In this document: positions 1-7,219 of the stretch, piece after piece
How the letters are laid out: each line of letters starts with the position of its first letter
How positions within the stretch are numbered: the first letter of the stretch is position 1
Assembly: GCA_900544625.1 (NCBI GenBank)
Contig: UQVR01000035.1
Coordinates: 1 to 7,563 of the forward strand
Length of the DNA: 7,563 bases
Direction of reading: 5' to 3'
Source: an uncultured Mycoplasmatota bacterium
Lineage (GTDB): Bacteria; Bacillota_I; Bacilli_A; RF39; UBA660
Program-made: the position numbers and the translations under genes
Notes under the pieces: generated by a model
Database searches by the model: none
Told to the model about the DNA's origin: nothing
What the model saw: the letters and a program-made list of their open reading frames with translations, nothing else

Positions 1-68
1 CGATTAAATATTTACTGAAAACCGATAAAAATATGATGTTTCGCGTTTTGAACAAATCGACGCCTATA
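1..68. other. Short stretch with no recognised feature
   Basis: This is the DNA just downstream of the minus-strand envelope-type gene fragment. I see no good open frame, RNA gene or convincing intrinsic terminator. A weak AAAAC/GTTTT complementarity around 15-51 has too long a loop and no run of T after it. Confidence 0.4.
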
Positions 69-767
69 TCATGATGCCGCTTTGCTTTGGGTAAATTCGA
101 CATTATCAAAGCTGTTGGCTTTCACAACACCGCTTTCCTGCTCGGCGTAAGTCAATGAAACATTGTCTCCCTCTTTAGTCAAAGCTAACTCTGCACTCTT
201 ATCCGCGCCAATCGTAAAAATCAAATTCGGATTGGTGTCCAAAATCATGCTGTATTGCATTTGATTGCCGTCAAATTCGCCGGCGATCCGCACCACTTTT
301 CCGGTTGCTGTCACGGTCTTATCGTCTTCAACCTGGCTGTCGGAAAGAGAGCCGATCACAGCCTCATAATTACGCTTTGCCTCTGTCACCGTGGTGCCAA
401 CTCCAACCAAATCATAGCTTTTGACCGATACATAAGCATACTGTTTGACCAGCCCTTCCCCATCTTTCAATGTCATAAAATAAGTAGGCTGTGACTGTAC
501 ATTCAACAAAATCGGATAAGTCGCACGGTATCCCAAGTCCTGCACCTTACCCTCTGCCGAACTCATAGCTGCGCTTTCGGTGGCGCCGCTCATGGTATAT
601 TGTATTGCTTCCTTCGTTCTTAAATCCACCATCATTAATCCGATAATACTGTTATCCGAGCCCACACTGGTGATACCGGTAAACAGATAGCAATTACCGT
701 TATTATAAATAATGATATCGTTATAAGAGGGTTCAAATTTTTCAAAATTAGAAAAATTAAATAACAT
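69..767 (-). CDS. C-terminal fragment of a conserved secreted/envelope-type protein, N-terminus replaced at a junction
   Basis: I cannot name this family securely. The open frame gives 232 residues, but only about residue 12 onward (DNA 69 to roughly 735) looks native. The first 11 residues (MLFNFSNFEKF) are read antisense from AT-rich DNA that belongs to a plus-strand gene remnant, and no Shine-Dalgarno precedes the ATG at 767. The start is therefore fortuitous and the true N-terminus, possibly with a signal or membrane segment, is missing. Two blocks are visible. Residues 20-137 are rich in Gly/Ser/Thr/Tyr and strand-like (TGITSVGSDNS, GATESAAMSSAEGKVQ, PTYFMTLKDGEGLVK), a pattern I loosely associate with conserved C-terminal regions of large Firmicute envelope proteins. 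Residues 150-225 (TGKVVRIAGEFDGNQ, then a TKEGDNVSLTY motif) look like an OB-type barrel, which is inference. No transmembrane helix is visible. Composition is far richer in G/C than everything to the right. It ends in a normal TGA. Confidence 0.6.
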   Translation of the reverse strand: MLFNFSNFEKFEPSYNDIIIYNNGNCYLFTGITSVGSDNSIIGLMMVDLRTKEAIQYTMSGATESAAMSSAEGKVQDLGYRATYPILLNVQSQPTYFMTLKDGEGLVKQYAYVSVKSYDLVGVGTTVTEAKRNYEAVIGSLSDSQVEDDKTVTATGKVVRIAGEFDGNQMQYSMILDTNPNLIFTIGADKSAELALTKEGDNVSLTYAEQESGVVKANSFDNVEFTQSKAAS

Positions 768-1089
768 AAATAAAAGTAAATTAGATTCTAATGAAAGAAT
801 AATTAGTAATCTATCTAATGAAAATAACTTATATAAGAATAATAAAGAATTAATTAACTCTAAAAAATATGTTAAGAAATAAAGTATAGAAATAAAAAAT
901 AAAGATGAAAAAATAGATTATTGGAAGAATTCTTTTGAAAAAGTGTCTGATGCTTTAGATATTAAGCTAAATATAAAGCCTATGAAATATATAAGTGATT
1001 ATATTAATTTAGCTAATTCAATTAAAGATACTAAAAAACTTAATAAAGAAGCTGAAGGTAATGCTGAAGAATTTCATAATTTATTTTAA
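727..1089 (+). pseudogene. 5'-truncated, stop-interrupted coiled-coil tail, probably of a MobV-type relaxase
   Basis: A plus-strand frame runs from the composition break to TAA at 1087-1089. Translated, it is Lys/Asn/Glu-rich and coiled-coil-like (SNFSKLEKLNNINKSKL, SNLSNENNLYKNNKELI). One in-frame TAA at 880-882 interrupts it, after which it resumes in the same frame (SIEIKNKDEKIDYWKNSFEK) and ends AEGNAEEFHNLF. The charged coiled coil followed by a YWKNSFEKV-like segment resembles the tails of MobV (Pre/Mob) plasmid relaxases. The catalytic N-terminal part is absent, so the assignment rests on style and on the neighbour: an integrase follows about 20 bases downstream on the same strand, as in small integrative mobilisable elements. 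A replication protein or another coiled-coil protein remains possible. Both the truncation and the stop mean it is not functional. Confidence 0.45.
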
Positions 1090-1093
1090 AAAG

Positions 1094-1099
1094 AAAGGA
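1094..1099 (+). promoter_or_regulatory. Shine-Dalgarno of the decayed integrase
   Basis: AAAGGA lies 1 base before the GTG at 1101 but 10 bases before an ATA codon at 1110. The spacing suggests that translation once began at 1110, where ATG appears to have mutated to ATA (ATA-TCA-ATA-AGA reads xSIR, and MSIRQAK-like starts are common in this integrase group). The GTG at 1101 is too close to the site to be a good start. Confidence 0.45.
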
Positions 1100-1100
1100 T

Positions 1101-1427
1101 GTGATAATTATATCAATAAGACAAGCTAAAAATAATGATTGTACAAAAGGTGGTAGAAGTTGTTTTGTAGACTTATCATATAAGGATTTACTTGGTAAAA
1201 GACATAGATATCATTCTAAAAAATTTGCAACTCGTACAGAAGCAAAAGACCCCGAAGCAGAATATAAAATGAAAATTAAAAATCAAAATGTGTTTACTGA
1301 TTTAACTTTTAAAGACTTGATACAAGAGCATTATCAACATCAACAAGATAAAGTAAAAGTAACTACTCTATCTAATTATAGAAATATGATGGTATATTTA
1401 GAACCTTTAGAAAATATTAAATTATAA
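1101..1427 (+). CDS. Integrase N-terminal fragment (arm-binding plus part of core-binding domain)
   Basis: The 108-residue frame starts at GTG and stops at a premature TAA. Residues 4-55 hold the small basic N-terminal domain that binds arm sites in this group (SIRQAKNND, then DLSYKDLLGKRHRYHSKKF). Residues 67-108 begin the core-binding domain (FTDLTFKDLIQEHYQHQQDK, then TTLSNYRNMMVYLEPL). The homologous sequence continues past the stop without a frame change, which identifies this as a broken gene rather than a small separate protein. It has no catalytic residues, so any product would at most bind DNA. Confidence 0.55.
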   Translation: MIIISIRQAKNNDCTKGGRSCFVDLSYKDLLGKRHRYHSKKFATRTEAKDPEAEYKMKIKNQNVFTDLTFKDLIQEHYQHQQDKVKVTTLSNYRNMMVYLEPLENIKL

Positions 1428-1582
1428 GCTTTTAATATTAGACATTTCGAAATGTGGAGACAATTTATGAATAGTAAATCTATTTCTACTAGATATAAAA
1501 ATGTGTTTATAAATATTTAAAAGCATTAATGAATTTTTGTATAAAATGGTATGGTATTAACTTTGTATAAACATATAATAAA

Positions 1583-2209
1583 ATGACTAATTTTACTAAT
1601 CCTAACGAAAGAAAAAAAAGAAATGGCTTTTATACTTTAGAGGAATTTCAAAGATTTTTATCTGTTGAAACTGATTTAAAGTTTAGATGCGCATTTCAAA
1701 CTTTATTTTATTGTGGACTTAGAAATGGTGAACTTAGAAGACTTACTTGGAATGATATTAATTTCAATAGAAGTACATTAACTGTTAATAAAAATATTGT
1801 TAAAGTACCAGACCCTAAAACTGATAAACCATATACTATTACTAGTCCTAAAACAAGTTCAAGTTATAGAACTATACCTATACCTAATTTTTTATTAAAA
1901 GATTTATCTGACTTATATAATGATGATGCTAATTACTATGGTTTTAGGGATTCTTGGTATGTGTTCGGTAATATTGATCCATTAGCTGCTACCACTCTAT
2001 TAGATAGAAAAACAAAAAATGCTTTTATGGCTAGGGTAAAAGATATTAGGATTCATGATTTTAGGCATAGTTGTGCATCATTATTAATTGATAGTGGTGC
2101 TAATATAACTTTAGTTGCTAAATATCTAGGGCACTCAAAAATAGATGAAACTTTAAATACATATTCCCATATGTATCAAAATAGACTTGAACTATTGTTA
2201 ATATTATAG
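1583..2209 (+). CDS. Integrase catalytic-domain fragment
   Basis: This 208-residue frame carries the whole tyrosine recombinase catalytic domain. The expected residues are all present: Arg I in GLRNGE (R47), the beta-hairpin Lys in TSPKTSSSYR (K90), the HxxR box HDFR (H158, R161), the second His in YLGHSK (H184) and the nucleophile Tyr in NTYSHM (Y194). The ATG at 1583 is internal to the ancestral gene (NKMTNFTNPNE) and has no Shine-Dalgarno, so a functional product from here is doubtful. The last five residues (LLLIL) are out of frame after a one-base loss near 2192-2193. The real tail reads on from about 2194 to 2367 with acidic, Pro/Glu-rich sequence. Family assignment is secure; activity is not expected. 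Confidence 0.7.
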   Translation: MTNFTNPNERKKRNGFYTLEEFQRFLSVETDLKFRCAFQTLFYCGLRNGELRRLTWNDINFNRSTLTVNKNIVKVPDPKTDKPYTITSPKTSSSYRTIPIPNFLLKDLSDLYNDDANYYGFRDSWYVFGNIDPLAATTLLDRKTKNAFMARVKDIRIHDFRHSCASLLIDSGANITLVAKYLGHSKIDETLNTYSHMYQNRLELLLIL

Positions 2210-2352
2210 AATTACAAAATAAAAGATTAAATAATAACATTATAGAAACTAAGCCCACTATCTTATTAGAACATAACGAAACATTACCTGAACCAGAAGA
2301 AAAATCGTATGATTATGAAGAATACGAAATAGTAAAACCTCAAAGCAAAGAT

Positions 2353-2386
2353 GACCTAGTCCTTTAACGGACCAGGTCTCTTTTTT
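2353..2386 (+). terminator. Intrinsic terminator at the integrase 3' end
   Basis: The left arm GACCTAGTCC (2353-2362) pairs with GGACCAGGTC (2369-2378) with one A/C mismatch, around the 6-base loop TTTAAC, and is followed by TCTTTTTT (2379-2386). The left arm encodes the last residues of the integrase and the loop holds its TAA stop. The large minus-strand gene ends 8 bases beyond the T run. On the minus strand the same hairpin is followed by ATCTTTG, a poor T tract, so it can serve the convergent gene only weakly. Confidence 0.85.
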
Positions 2387-2393
2387 CATATAA

Positions 2394-5300
2394 TTAATGT
2401 ATTCTAAATTCATCTAATATTATACAGGCTTTAGCATAATTTAATTCTATTAATCTTTTTAATAATTTTTCATATGCTTCAAGTAATTCTTTATCTTCTT
2501 TAATCTTATCGCTATGATAAACAAATGCTTTAACAATTATCATATTAATAATTTGTTCACTATCACCTTTTAATTCTTTAATTAATTTATTATTATCTAA
2601 TGTTGTTTCAAAAAGTATGCTCTCAACAGAAATCAAAATTTCAGGTAACAATTCTTCAATATTTAATTGATACAATGTATAAATTGCTTCTTTTGGATAA
2701 TATTTTCCATATTTCACTAATTGATTATTTAGAAACATTTTATCATTGTAATCATATGAAGTTTTACATTTTTCTATATCCCAATGATAGTATTTATTAA
2801 TTGAAAAAAATAAAATTTTAAATAAATATTTCTTTACAACTAACTCTGAAATGTTAGTAATTTTATCTTCAATATATTTGATTTTTTTCTTGCAAAGTGT
2901 TCTTCTATTTTTTTCAACATACGAATCATAAAATTCACAAGAAAATCCACCAAAAATATCTTCATACAATTCAACATTGTCACGCGAAAATTCCGAAAAA
3001 TTAATCTTATCAAATAGTAAATTAACCCCTTTTTCCCAATTACCAGCACTCTTAATAATTTCTCTATCAAAATGATCAATAATTTCTCTTCGATTATAAC
3101 TATTAATAATTTTATGAATACAGTTACTTTTATTGTTAATTTCAATAATGCAACTTAAAATCCCTTCCATTATATTTATAAAATTTGTATCATCATAATC
3201 CAAACCACAATTAGAAACATAACAAAGTGTTGATATATCATAATTATTTATTTCAAATGAATTAATTTCTAATTCTTCTTCACAATATAAATATTTTTGA
3301 ATTATATTGTCTTTTTGACTAATATAATTATTATGTCCAGCGTTTTCTATATATTTATCTACACCATATAGTTTTGGTTGCATGTTCGGAACAAATACAA
3401 AATCTTCTTCACTATTTGTTTTTTTCAAATAATCAGCATTATATTTTTGATGTTGCATTTCATCATAAGCTAACTGAACAATAGTATTAAAAATTGATTT
3501 TGCAATTTTTTTATTTTGAAAAAGATGTTGTTTTAAATAAATACCATACTTATATATTATTTCATTATGCTCTTCATTTAAAATTATTTTTAACATAAGA
3601 TTTTTTATATCATTGCTTACATCAACACTAATATTCTTTGATAACTGATTTAGTAATATTGAAAATAAAGATATTTCTGAATTAAATGTATCATTATCAA
3701 AAATTTTATTTATTCCACTTACCCAAATTAAACAATATTCATTTCTCTTTTCTGAGTTTAAGTCTTCTTTATTTAGTGCTGCAGCTATGCTTGCAATTAA
3801 TAATCTTTCATAAACAATATTCATGTTTTCATCAGAACACATATTTAATAATTTATCAACTATTTTAATCAATTCATCAATGCTACCATTATTATTCTTA
3901 TATTCTAAAATTTCTTTATATAGTTCATTTTCAGGTTCATGTATTTCTTTTTGCTTTTCAACTATTTTTTCAGCTTCACCTGTTATTTGTGCCTCTAGCA
4001 TAAATGTATTATCATTTATTTTAGTCACCTTAGCATTTCTTAAATCCATTTTTTGAATCTGCAAATAGTTCATTGAACCTTTTTCATCATTATTAAATTT
4101 AGAATATAAATAATCAATAATTTCATATACTCTAAGTCTAATTTTATCTCCAAAATATATTTGTGAATTTGCAACATAAGATTGTATATTCATATTACAT
4201 TTTTTAGGAAGTTTATATCTCTCTTCCAATTTTGGCAACCCTACCGCTAATAACATTTGTTGTTTTAAACTATCTAGTGTTGGATTATCTAAGTACAAAG
4301 TATATCTATTTGTATCCCAATTTACTATTTCAATACTTGTTGCCAAATCTATCGCATAACCCGGTAATTCGCTTTCAAAAGTCATTCCAACACTTTCAAT
4401 TATAGTTAATAAGATTATATTATTTGATTTTGAATATATATTATTTTTAATATATTCTGAAAAATCTTTAAATAATTCTATATCAGCTTTATATATTTCT
4501 AAATGTTTTAATATAAAATTTCTTAAACAGTATACCATATCAGCAATTAGCGTAGGAACAGAATGTTCTACAATACCAGCTACCCACATATTGGGGTTAC
4601 CATAATATTCTCTTATATTGTTATCTTGAAATTTTATTTGAATTTTTAATATTTCATCGGAATAATTTTGATAATATTTTTCCACACATTGATTTATAAA
4701 ATTTATTGTCCATTTAAAACCATTATTAAAGTTTGCATAATATAAATTGTTTAAAAATAAATTATCTTCCACTTTTCTAAATTCATAATTATAATTATCT
4801 ATTTGTTTACTTAATCCATATTTATATTCATAAGACATTTCATATCTATAATCATAATATTGTTCGTCATTATCATTACCATTTTCTAACCAATAATTAT
4901 TTAATAACGTGCAAATTTCTTTTGAACAATATTTAAGCATATTAAAATGTGCGTTTTTTAATGTCCATTCAACAATGTCTCTAGCAACCCTTTGTTGTTT
5001 TTGATTATTACTTAATAAATATTTAAAAAGTTTCTCAAAAAAGTTTTTTATCCATGCATTAGAATATTTTGATAATCTATATATTCCAACGAGACACATA
5101 TCTATATCATCAATAATTTTATAATAATTATCGCTATAATTATCTATTTTTAAATCAACATAATATTGTAATATGTTACAAGTAGAATTAGCCACTTCAT
5201 TTTTAATATTATTTTGTAAAGTATAGTCTGAACATAACTTAACTATTTTTGTAAAATCAGTATTTTCTTCTTTATAAATTAAATTGTTATATATAGTTTT

Positions 5301-7142
5301 TATTAAACAAGCTCTTCCATTTCCAATTGGTTTCAAATGTAGCATTGGAAATTTATCTTTTATGTATATTATTTTAGAATCAAACGAAAACATATTTATT
5401 ACATCGATAAATTCTTTTAATAAATTATTTTCTAATATTTCTCTTTCATAATCTTCAAAAAAGTTTTGACAATATTCTGATTTTACTATTCCTATTTCAG
5501 TTTGCTTTTTCCACTCATCAGATACCTCATTAGAAAAAATCAATTTATATAAAAATTTATCTTTACTCTCTTTTATAAATAATTTGTTTGAAATCCATAT
5601 TTGGTATCTTCTATAAACACATCTTCCCATACTCTCTATATTTTGATAAAAATTTAAATATTCACCTTTACATTGTTTAAATTGGTTATCAAAATACATT
5701 TCAAAGCAAATGTCCTCATATATATCATACTTTAACCTAACGCCAAATTTATTATTTACAATAATTCCTTCTGTATTTAATATTTGTAGTATATCATTAT
5801 CAATCTTATCTGTATTAGTACCAAGCGAAAAGCATTTAGCTCTATCAAATACAATTTCATTTATTTGTTCCATTACTCTATTATATGAAACTTTATAATT
5901 TTTACTTTTTTCTTTTAAACAAATTATATATTCCCATATATATTTACGAAATTCATTGACATCATTGATATTCTCAACATCTATTGATTTACTTATAATT
6001 AAATTTATGTAAAAAGGTGTCTTTAATAATTCTAAATAACTTCTATTTTCCGAAATTGTTTTAATTATTGGATACTTATTTTTTATCTTATTCAATTCTT
6101 CTTCATTTATATCATCTATATTATAAGTTTGTATGGAATAATTTGATTCTAATTTTAAAAAAGCATTTTTATCGCTTGTCCTACAAGATGTGACTATATA
6201 ACTATTTTCATATTTTTTTACTACGTTATACAATGTCTCAAACAAATCTAATTGTATTTTAGGAGAATCTGCTATAAATTCTAGTGCATCTATGAAAAAA
6301 ACTATTTTTTTCCCATTTATAAGTTCTAATATTTTATTAATATCTAAATTCCAAATTTCTTCTAAATGTTTTGACTCTACAAACCTTTCTGCACGAGCAT
6401 ATAAAACAATCTCTTCATTTTCTACTATTTTTTTGCATAATGCTGACTTTCCACTACCTTCTCTACCTTGTATAGAAATAAACTTTTTGTTTTCTACTTT
6501 TATTTTAGATACAATGTCTTCTCTATCAATTTCATACTCATTATTAATTAAAGTTTCTATATTTTTTAATCCAACATTCTTAGAATTTTCTATTTCGCTA
6601 ATAAGCTTTGTTACATTCTCATTAAAATTTTCAAATTCTTTTTTTATCAATTTATAAAAATCTTCTTGAAATTGCATATCAGTTTCAGCTTTATTAATAA
6701 TATCTTTGGTAGTAATTAAATTTTCTATTCTAACGAATGAAATATTTCCAATTTGATTATCACCAGTTAAATCTTTAACCCTTTTAACACTAGAATTATC
6801 CAACATAAAAAAATAAGCATTATTTAGTTTTTGAAGTTTTGGTTCTTTTGAATCTTTTAATTTTTCTAATGTCTTCTTTATCTTGCTAGGCACATATTTT
6901 TCTGTACTAACTTGAATATATATTTTTTCATCTTCGGATATTAAATCAAAAATTGGAAAATTTGATTTTATTGTGTTTAAATTATAAAAATTTTGTTTAA
7001 AATACAATTTACATATTTCCAACGCAAATAATTCGAACATTTTAGCCGCATCAAACAATCCTTTTTCATTTGACAATTCTATTTTTGATTTATATGCTGA
7101 CATGTATTCAGTTATAAATCTCATTCTATCACTTGTATACAT
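2394..7142 (-). CDS. SMEK-domain STAND/NACHT-type P-loop NTPase with large C-terminal region (candidate Avs-like anti-phage protein)
   Basis: This is a 1582-residue protein if it starts at the ATG at 7142; a GTG at 7151 would add three residues but lies only 2 bases from the Shine-Dalgarno. Residues 6-135 match the SMEK domain as I know it, an REase-like N-terminal module: KGLFDAAKMFE, NLNTIKSNFPIFDL, IYIQVST, then SKIKKTLEKLK. Residues about 195-400 form a P-loop NTPase, with Walker A GREGSGKS (226-233, K232), Walker B IVFFIDALE (280-288, D285), a sensor-like TSCR (R321) and the STAND/NACHT-type LLKTPFYINLI (372-382). Residues about 410-490 look like the winged-helix segment, with LKYDIYEDICFEMYF (470-484) resembling the HDxxxD motif of NACHT proteins. 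Residues 490-1582 are long, mostly helical and unrecognised, without transmembrane segments, and probably form a target sensor. The plan of nuclease-like effector, STAND switch and sensor is that of Avs-type defence proteins, which oligomerise on sensing phage proteins; this role is inferred. It follows a Fic gene by 77 bases on the same strand and has no visible promoter of its own. Confidence 0.85.
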   Translation of the reverse strand: MYTSDRMRFITEYMSAYKSKIELSNEKGLFDAAKMFELFALEICKLYFKQNFYNLNTIKSNFPIFDLISEDEKIYIQVSTEKYVPSKIKKTLEKLKDSKEPKLQKLNNAYFFMLDNSSVKRVKDLTGDNQIGNISFVRIENLITTKDIINKAETDMQFQEDFYKLIKKEFENFNENVTKLISEIENSKNVGLKNIETLINNEYEIDREDIVSKIKVENKKFISIQGREGSGKSALCKKIVENEEIVLYARAERFVESKHLEEIWNLDINKILELINGKKIVFFIDALEFIADSPKIQLDLFETLYNVVKKYENSYIVTSCRTSDKNAFLKLESNYSIQTYNIDDINEEELNKIKNKYPIIKTISENRSYLELLKTPFYINLIISKSIDVENINDVNEFRKYIWEYIICLKEKSKNYKVSYNRVMEQINEIVFDRAKCFSLGTNTDKIDNDILQILNTEGIIVNNKFGVRLKYDIYEDICFEMYFDNQFKQCKGEYLNFYQNIESMGRCVYRRYQIWISNKLFIKESKDKFLYKLIFSNEVSDEWKKQTEIGIVKSEYCQNFFEDYEREILENNLLKEFIDVINMFSFDSKIIYIKDKFPMLHLKPIGNGRACLIKTIYNNLIYKEENTDFTKIVKLCSDYTLQNNIKNEVANSTCNILQYYVDLKIDNYSDNYYKIIDDIDMCLVGIYRLSKYSNAWIKNFFEKLFKYLLSNNQKQQRVARDIVEWTLKNAHFNMLKYCSKEICTLLNNYWLENGNDNDEQYYDYRYEMSYEYKYGLSKQIDNYNYEFRKVEDNLFLNNLYYANFNNGFKWTINFINQCVEKYYQNYSDEILKIQIKFQDNNIREYYGNPNMWVAGIVEHSVPTLIADMVYCLRNFILKHLEIYKADIELFKDFSEYIKNNIYSKSNNIILLTIIESVGMTFESELPGYAIDLATSIEIVNWDTNRYTLYLDNPTLDSLKQQMLLAVGLPKLEERYKLPKKCNMNIQSYVANSQIYFGDKIRLRVYEIIDYLYSKFNNDEKGSMNYLQIQKMDLRNAKVTKINDNTFMLEAQITGEAEKIVEKQKEIHEPENELYKEILEYKNNNGSIDELIKIVDKLLNMCSDENMNIVYERLLIASIAAALNKEDLNSEKRNEYCLIWVSGINKIFDNDTFNSEISLFSILLNQLSKNISVDVSNDIKNLMLKIILNEEHNEIIYKYGIYLKQHLFQNKKIAKSIFNTIVQLAYDEMQHQKYNADYLKKTNSEEDFVFVPNMQPKLYGVDKYIENAGHNNYISQKDNIIQKYLYCEEELEINSFEINNYDISTLCYVSNCGLDYDDTNFINIMEGILSCIIEINNKSNCIHKIINSYNRREIIDHFDREIIKSAGNWEKGVNLLFDKINFSEFSRDNVELYEDIFGGFSCEFYDSYVEKNRRTLCKKKIKYIEDKITNISELVVKKYLFKILFFSINKYYHWDIEKCKTSYDYNDKMFLNNQLVKYGKYYPKEAIYTLYQLNIEELLPEILISVESILFETTLDNNKLIKELKGDSEQIINMIIVKAFVYHSDKIKEDKELLEAYEKLLKRLIELNYAKACIILDEFRIH

Positions 7143-7153
7143 TAATCTCACTT

Positions 7154-7159
7154 CCTCCT
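7154..7159 (-). promoter_or_regulatory. Shine-Dalgarno of the SMEK-STAND gene
   Basis: Reading the minus strand, AGGAGG lies 11 bases before the ATG at 7142 and 2 bases before an in-frame GTG at 7151. The GTG is sterically too close, so the ATG is the preferred start even though the spacing is slightly long. The strength of the site suggests good translation. Confidence 0.65.
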
Positions 7160-7176
7160 ACTAAAAAACGCCATTA

Positions 7177-7199
7177 CAAAAACCTATTAAATTAATAAG
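7177..7199 (-). terminator. Weak hairpin plus T5 between the Fic and SMEK-STAND genes
   Basis: On the minus strand CTTATTA (7199-7193), a 3-base loop ATT and TAATAGG (7189-7183) form a 7-bp stem with one G-T pair, followed by TTTTT (7182-7178). The stem is nearly all A/T, so it would be a poor terminator. It might attenuate read-through from the Fic gene, or may be chance in AT-rich DNA. Confidence 0.25.
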
Positions 7200-7219
7200 C
7201 CTGTACTAGCGCCTCTTTT

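Larger units (their letters stand above)
1101..2367 (+). pseudogene. Tyrosine recombinase/integrase, decayed (Tn916/phage integrase group)
   Basis: Read across its lesions, this is one full-length integrase of about 420 residues. The order is N-terminal arm-binding domain, SAM-like core-binding domain, catalytic domain, then an acidic tail. The lesions are: TAA at 1425-1427 (after ENIKL, continuing AFNIRHFEMW in the same frame); loss of one base near 1503-1504, moving to the frame that reads VYKYLKALMNFCIKWYGINFV; TAA at 1568-1570, then TYNKMTNFTNP; and a further one-base loss near 2192-2193, after which the tail resumes (IVNIIELQNKRLNNN) and ends at TAA 2365-2367. The natural start also seems lost. 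The lesions are not in long homopolymers, and the neighbouring 1582-codon gene is unbroken, so true decay is likelier than sequencing error. It would have catalysed site-specific insertion and excision of the element and is now expected to be inactive. Two fragments are listed separately. Confidence 0.88.

Noticed and set aside
255..494. Plus-strand open frame of 79 codons.
   Set aside because: It lies antisense within the envelope-type fragment, has no ribosome site, and the minus-strand product has clear conserved-looking motifs.
727..743. A tRNA T-arm-like shape at the junction: GAGGG, loop TTCAAAT, TTTTC (7-base loop, 5-bp stem), which could mark a tRNA attachment site.
   Set aside because: Three of five stem pairs are G-T, no CCA or acceptor strand follows, and the left flank is protein-coding with no anticodon or D arm. 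Most likely chance.
727..2367. Stop-codon reassignment (TAA read as an amino acid) to explain the TAA codons at 880, 1425 and 1568.
   Set aside because: The 1582-codon gene and the catalytic integrase fragment have no internal TAA or TGA, and the integrase also carries frameshifts, so decay explains the stops better.
2840..3145. Minus-strand open frame of 101 codons in another frame of the large gene.
   Set aside because: Hydrophobic low-complexity shadow inside the intact 1582-codon frame, without an independent ribosome site.
6292..6657. Plus-strand open frame of 121 codons opposite the NTPase region.
   Set aside because: Antisense to the Walker A/B coding region. Its Phe/Ser/Ile-rich product is what AT-rich antisense yields. 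The other short plus-strand frames inside the large gene were rejected for the same reason.
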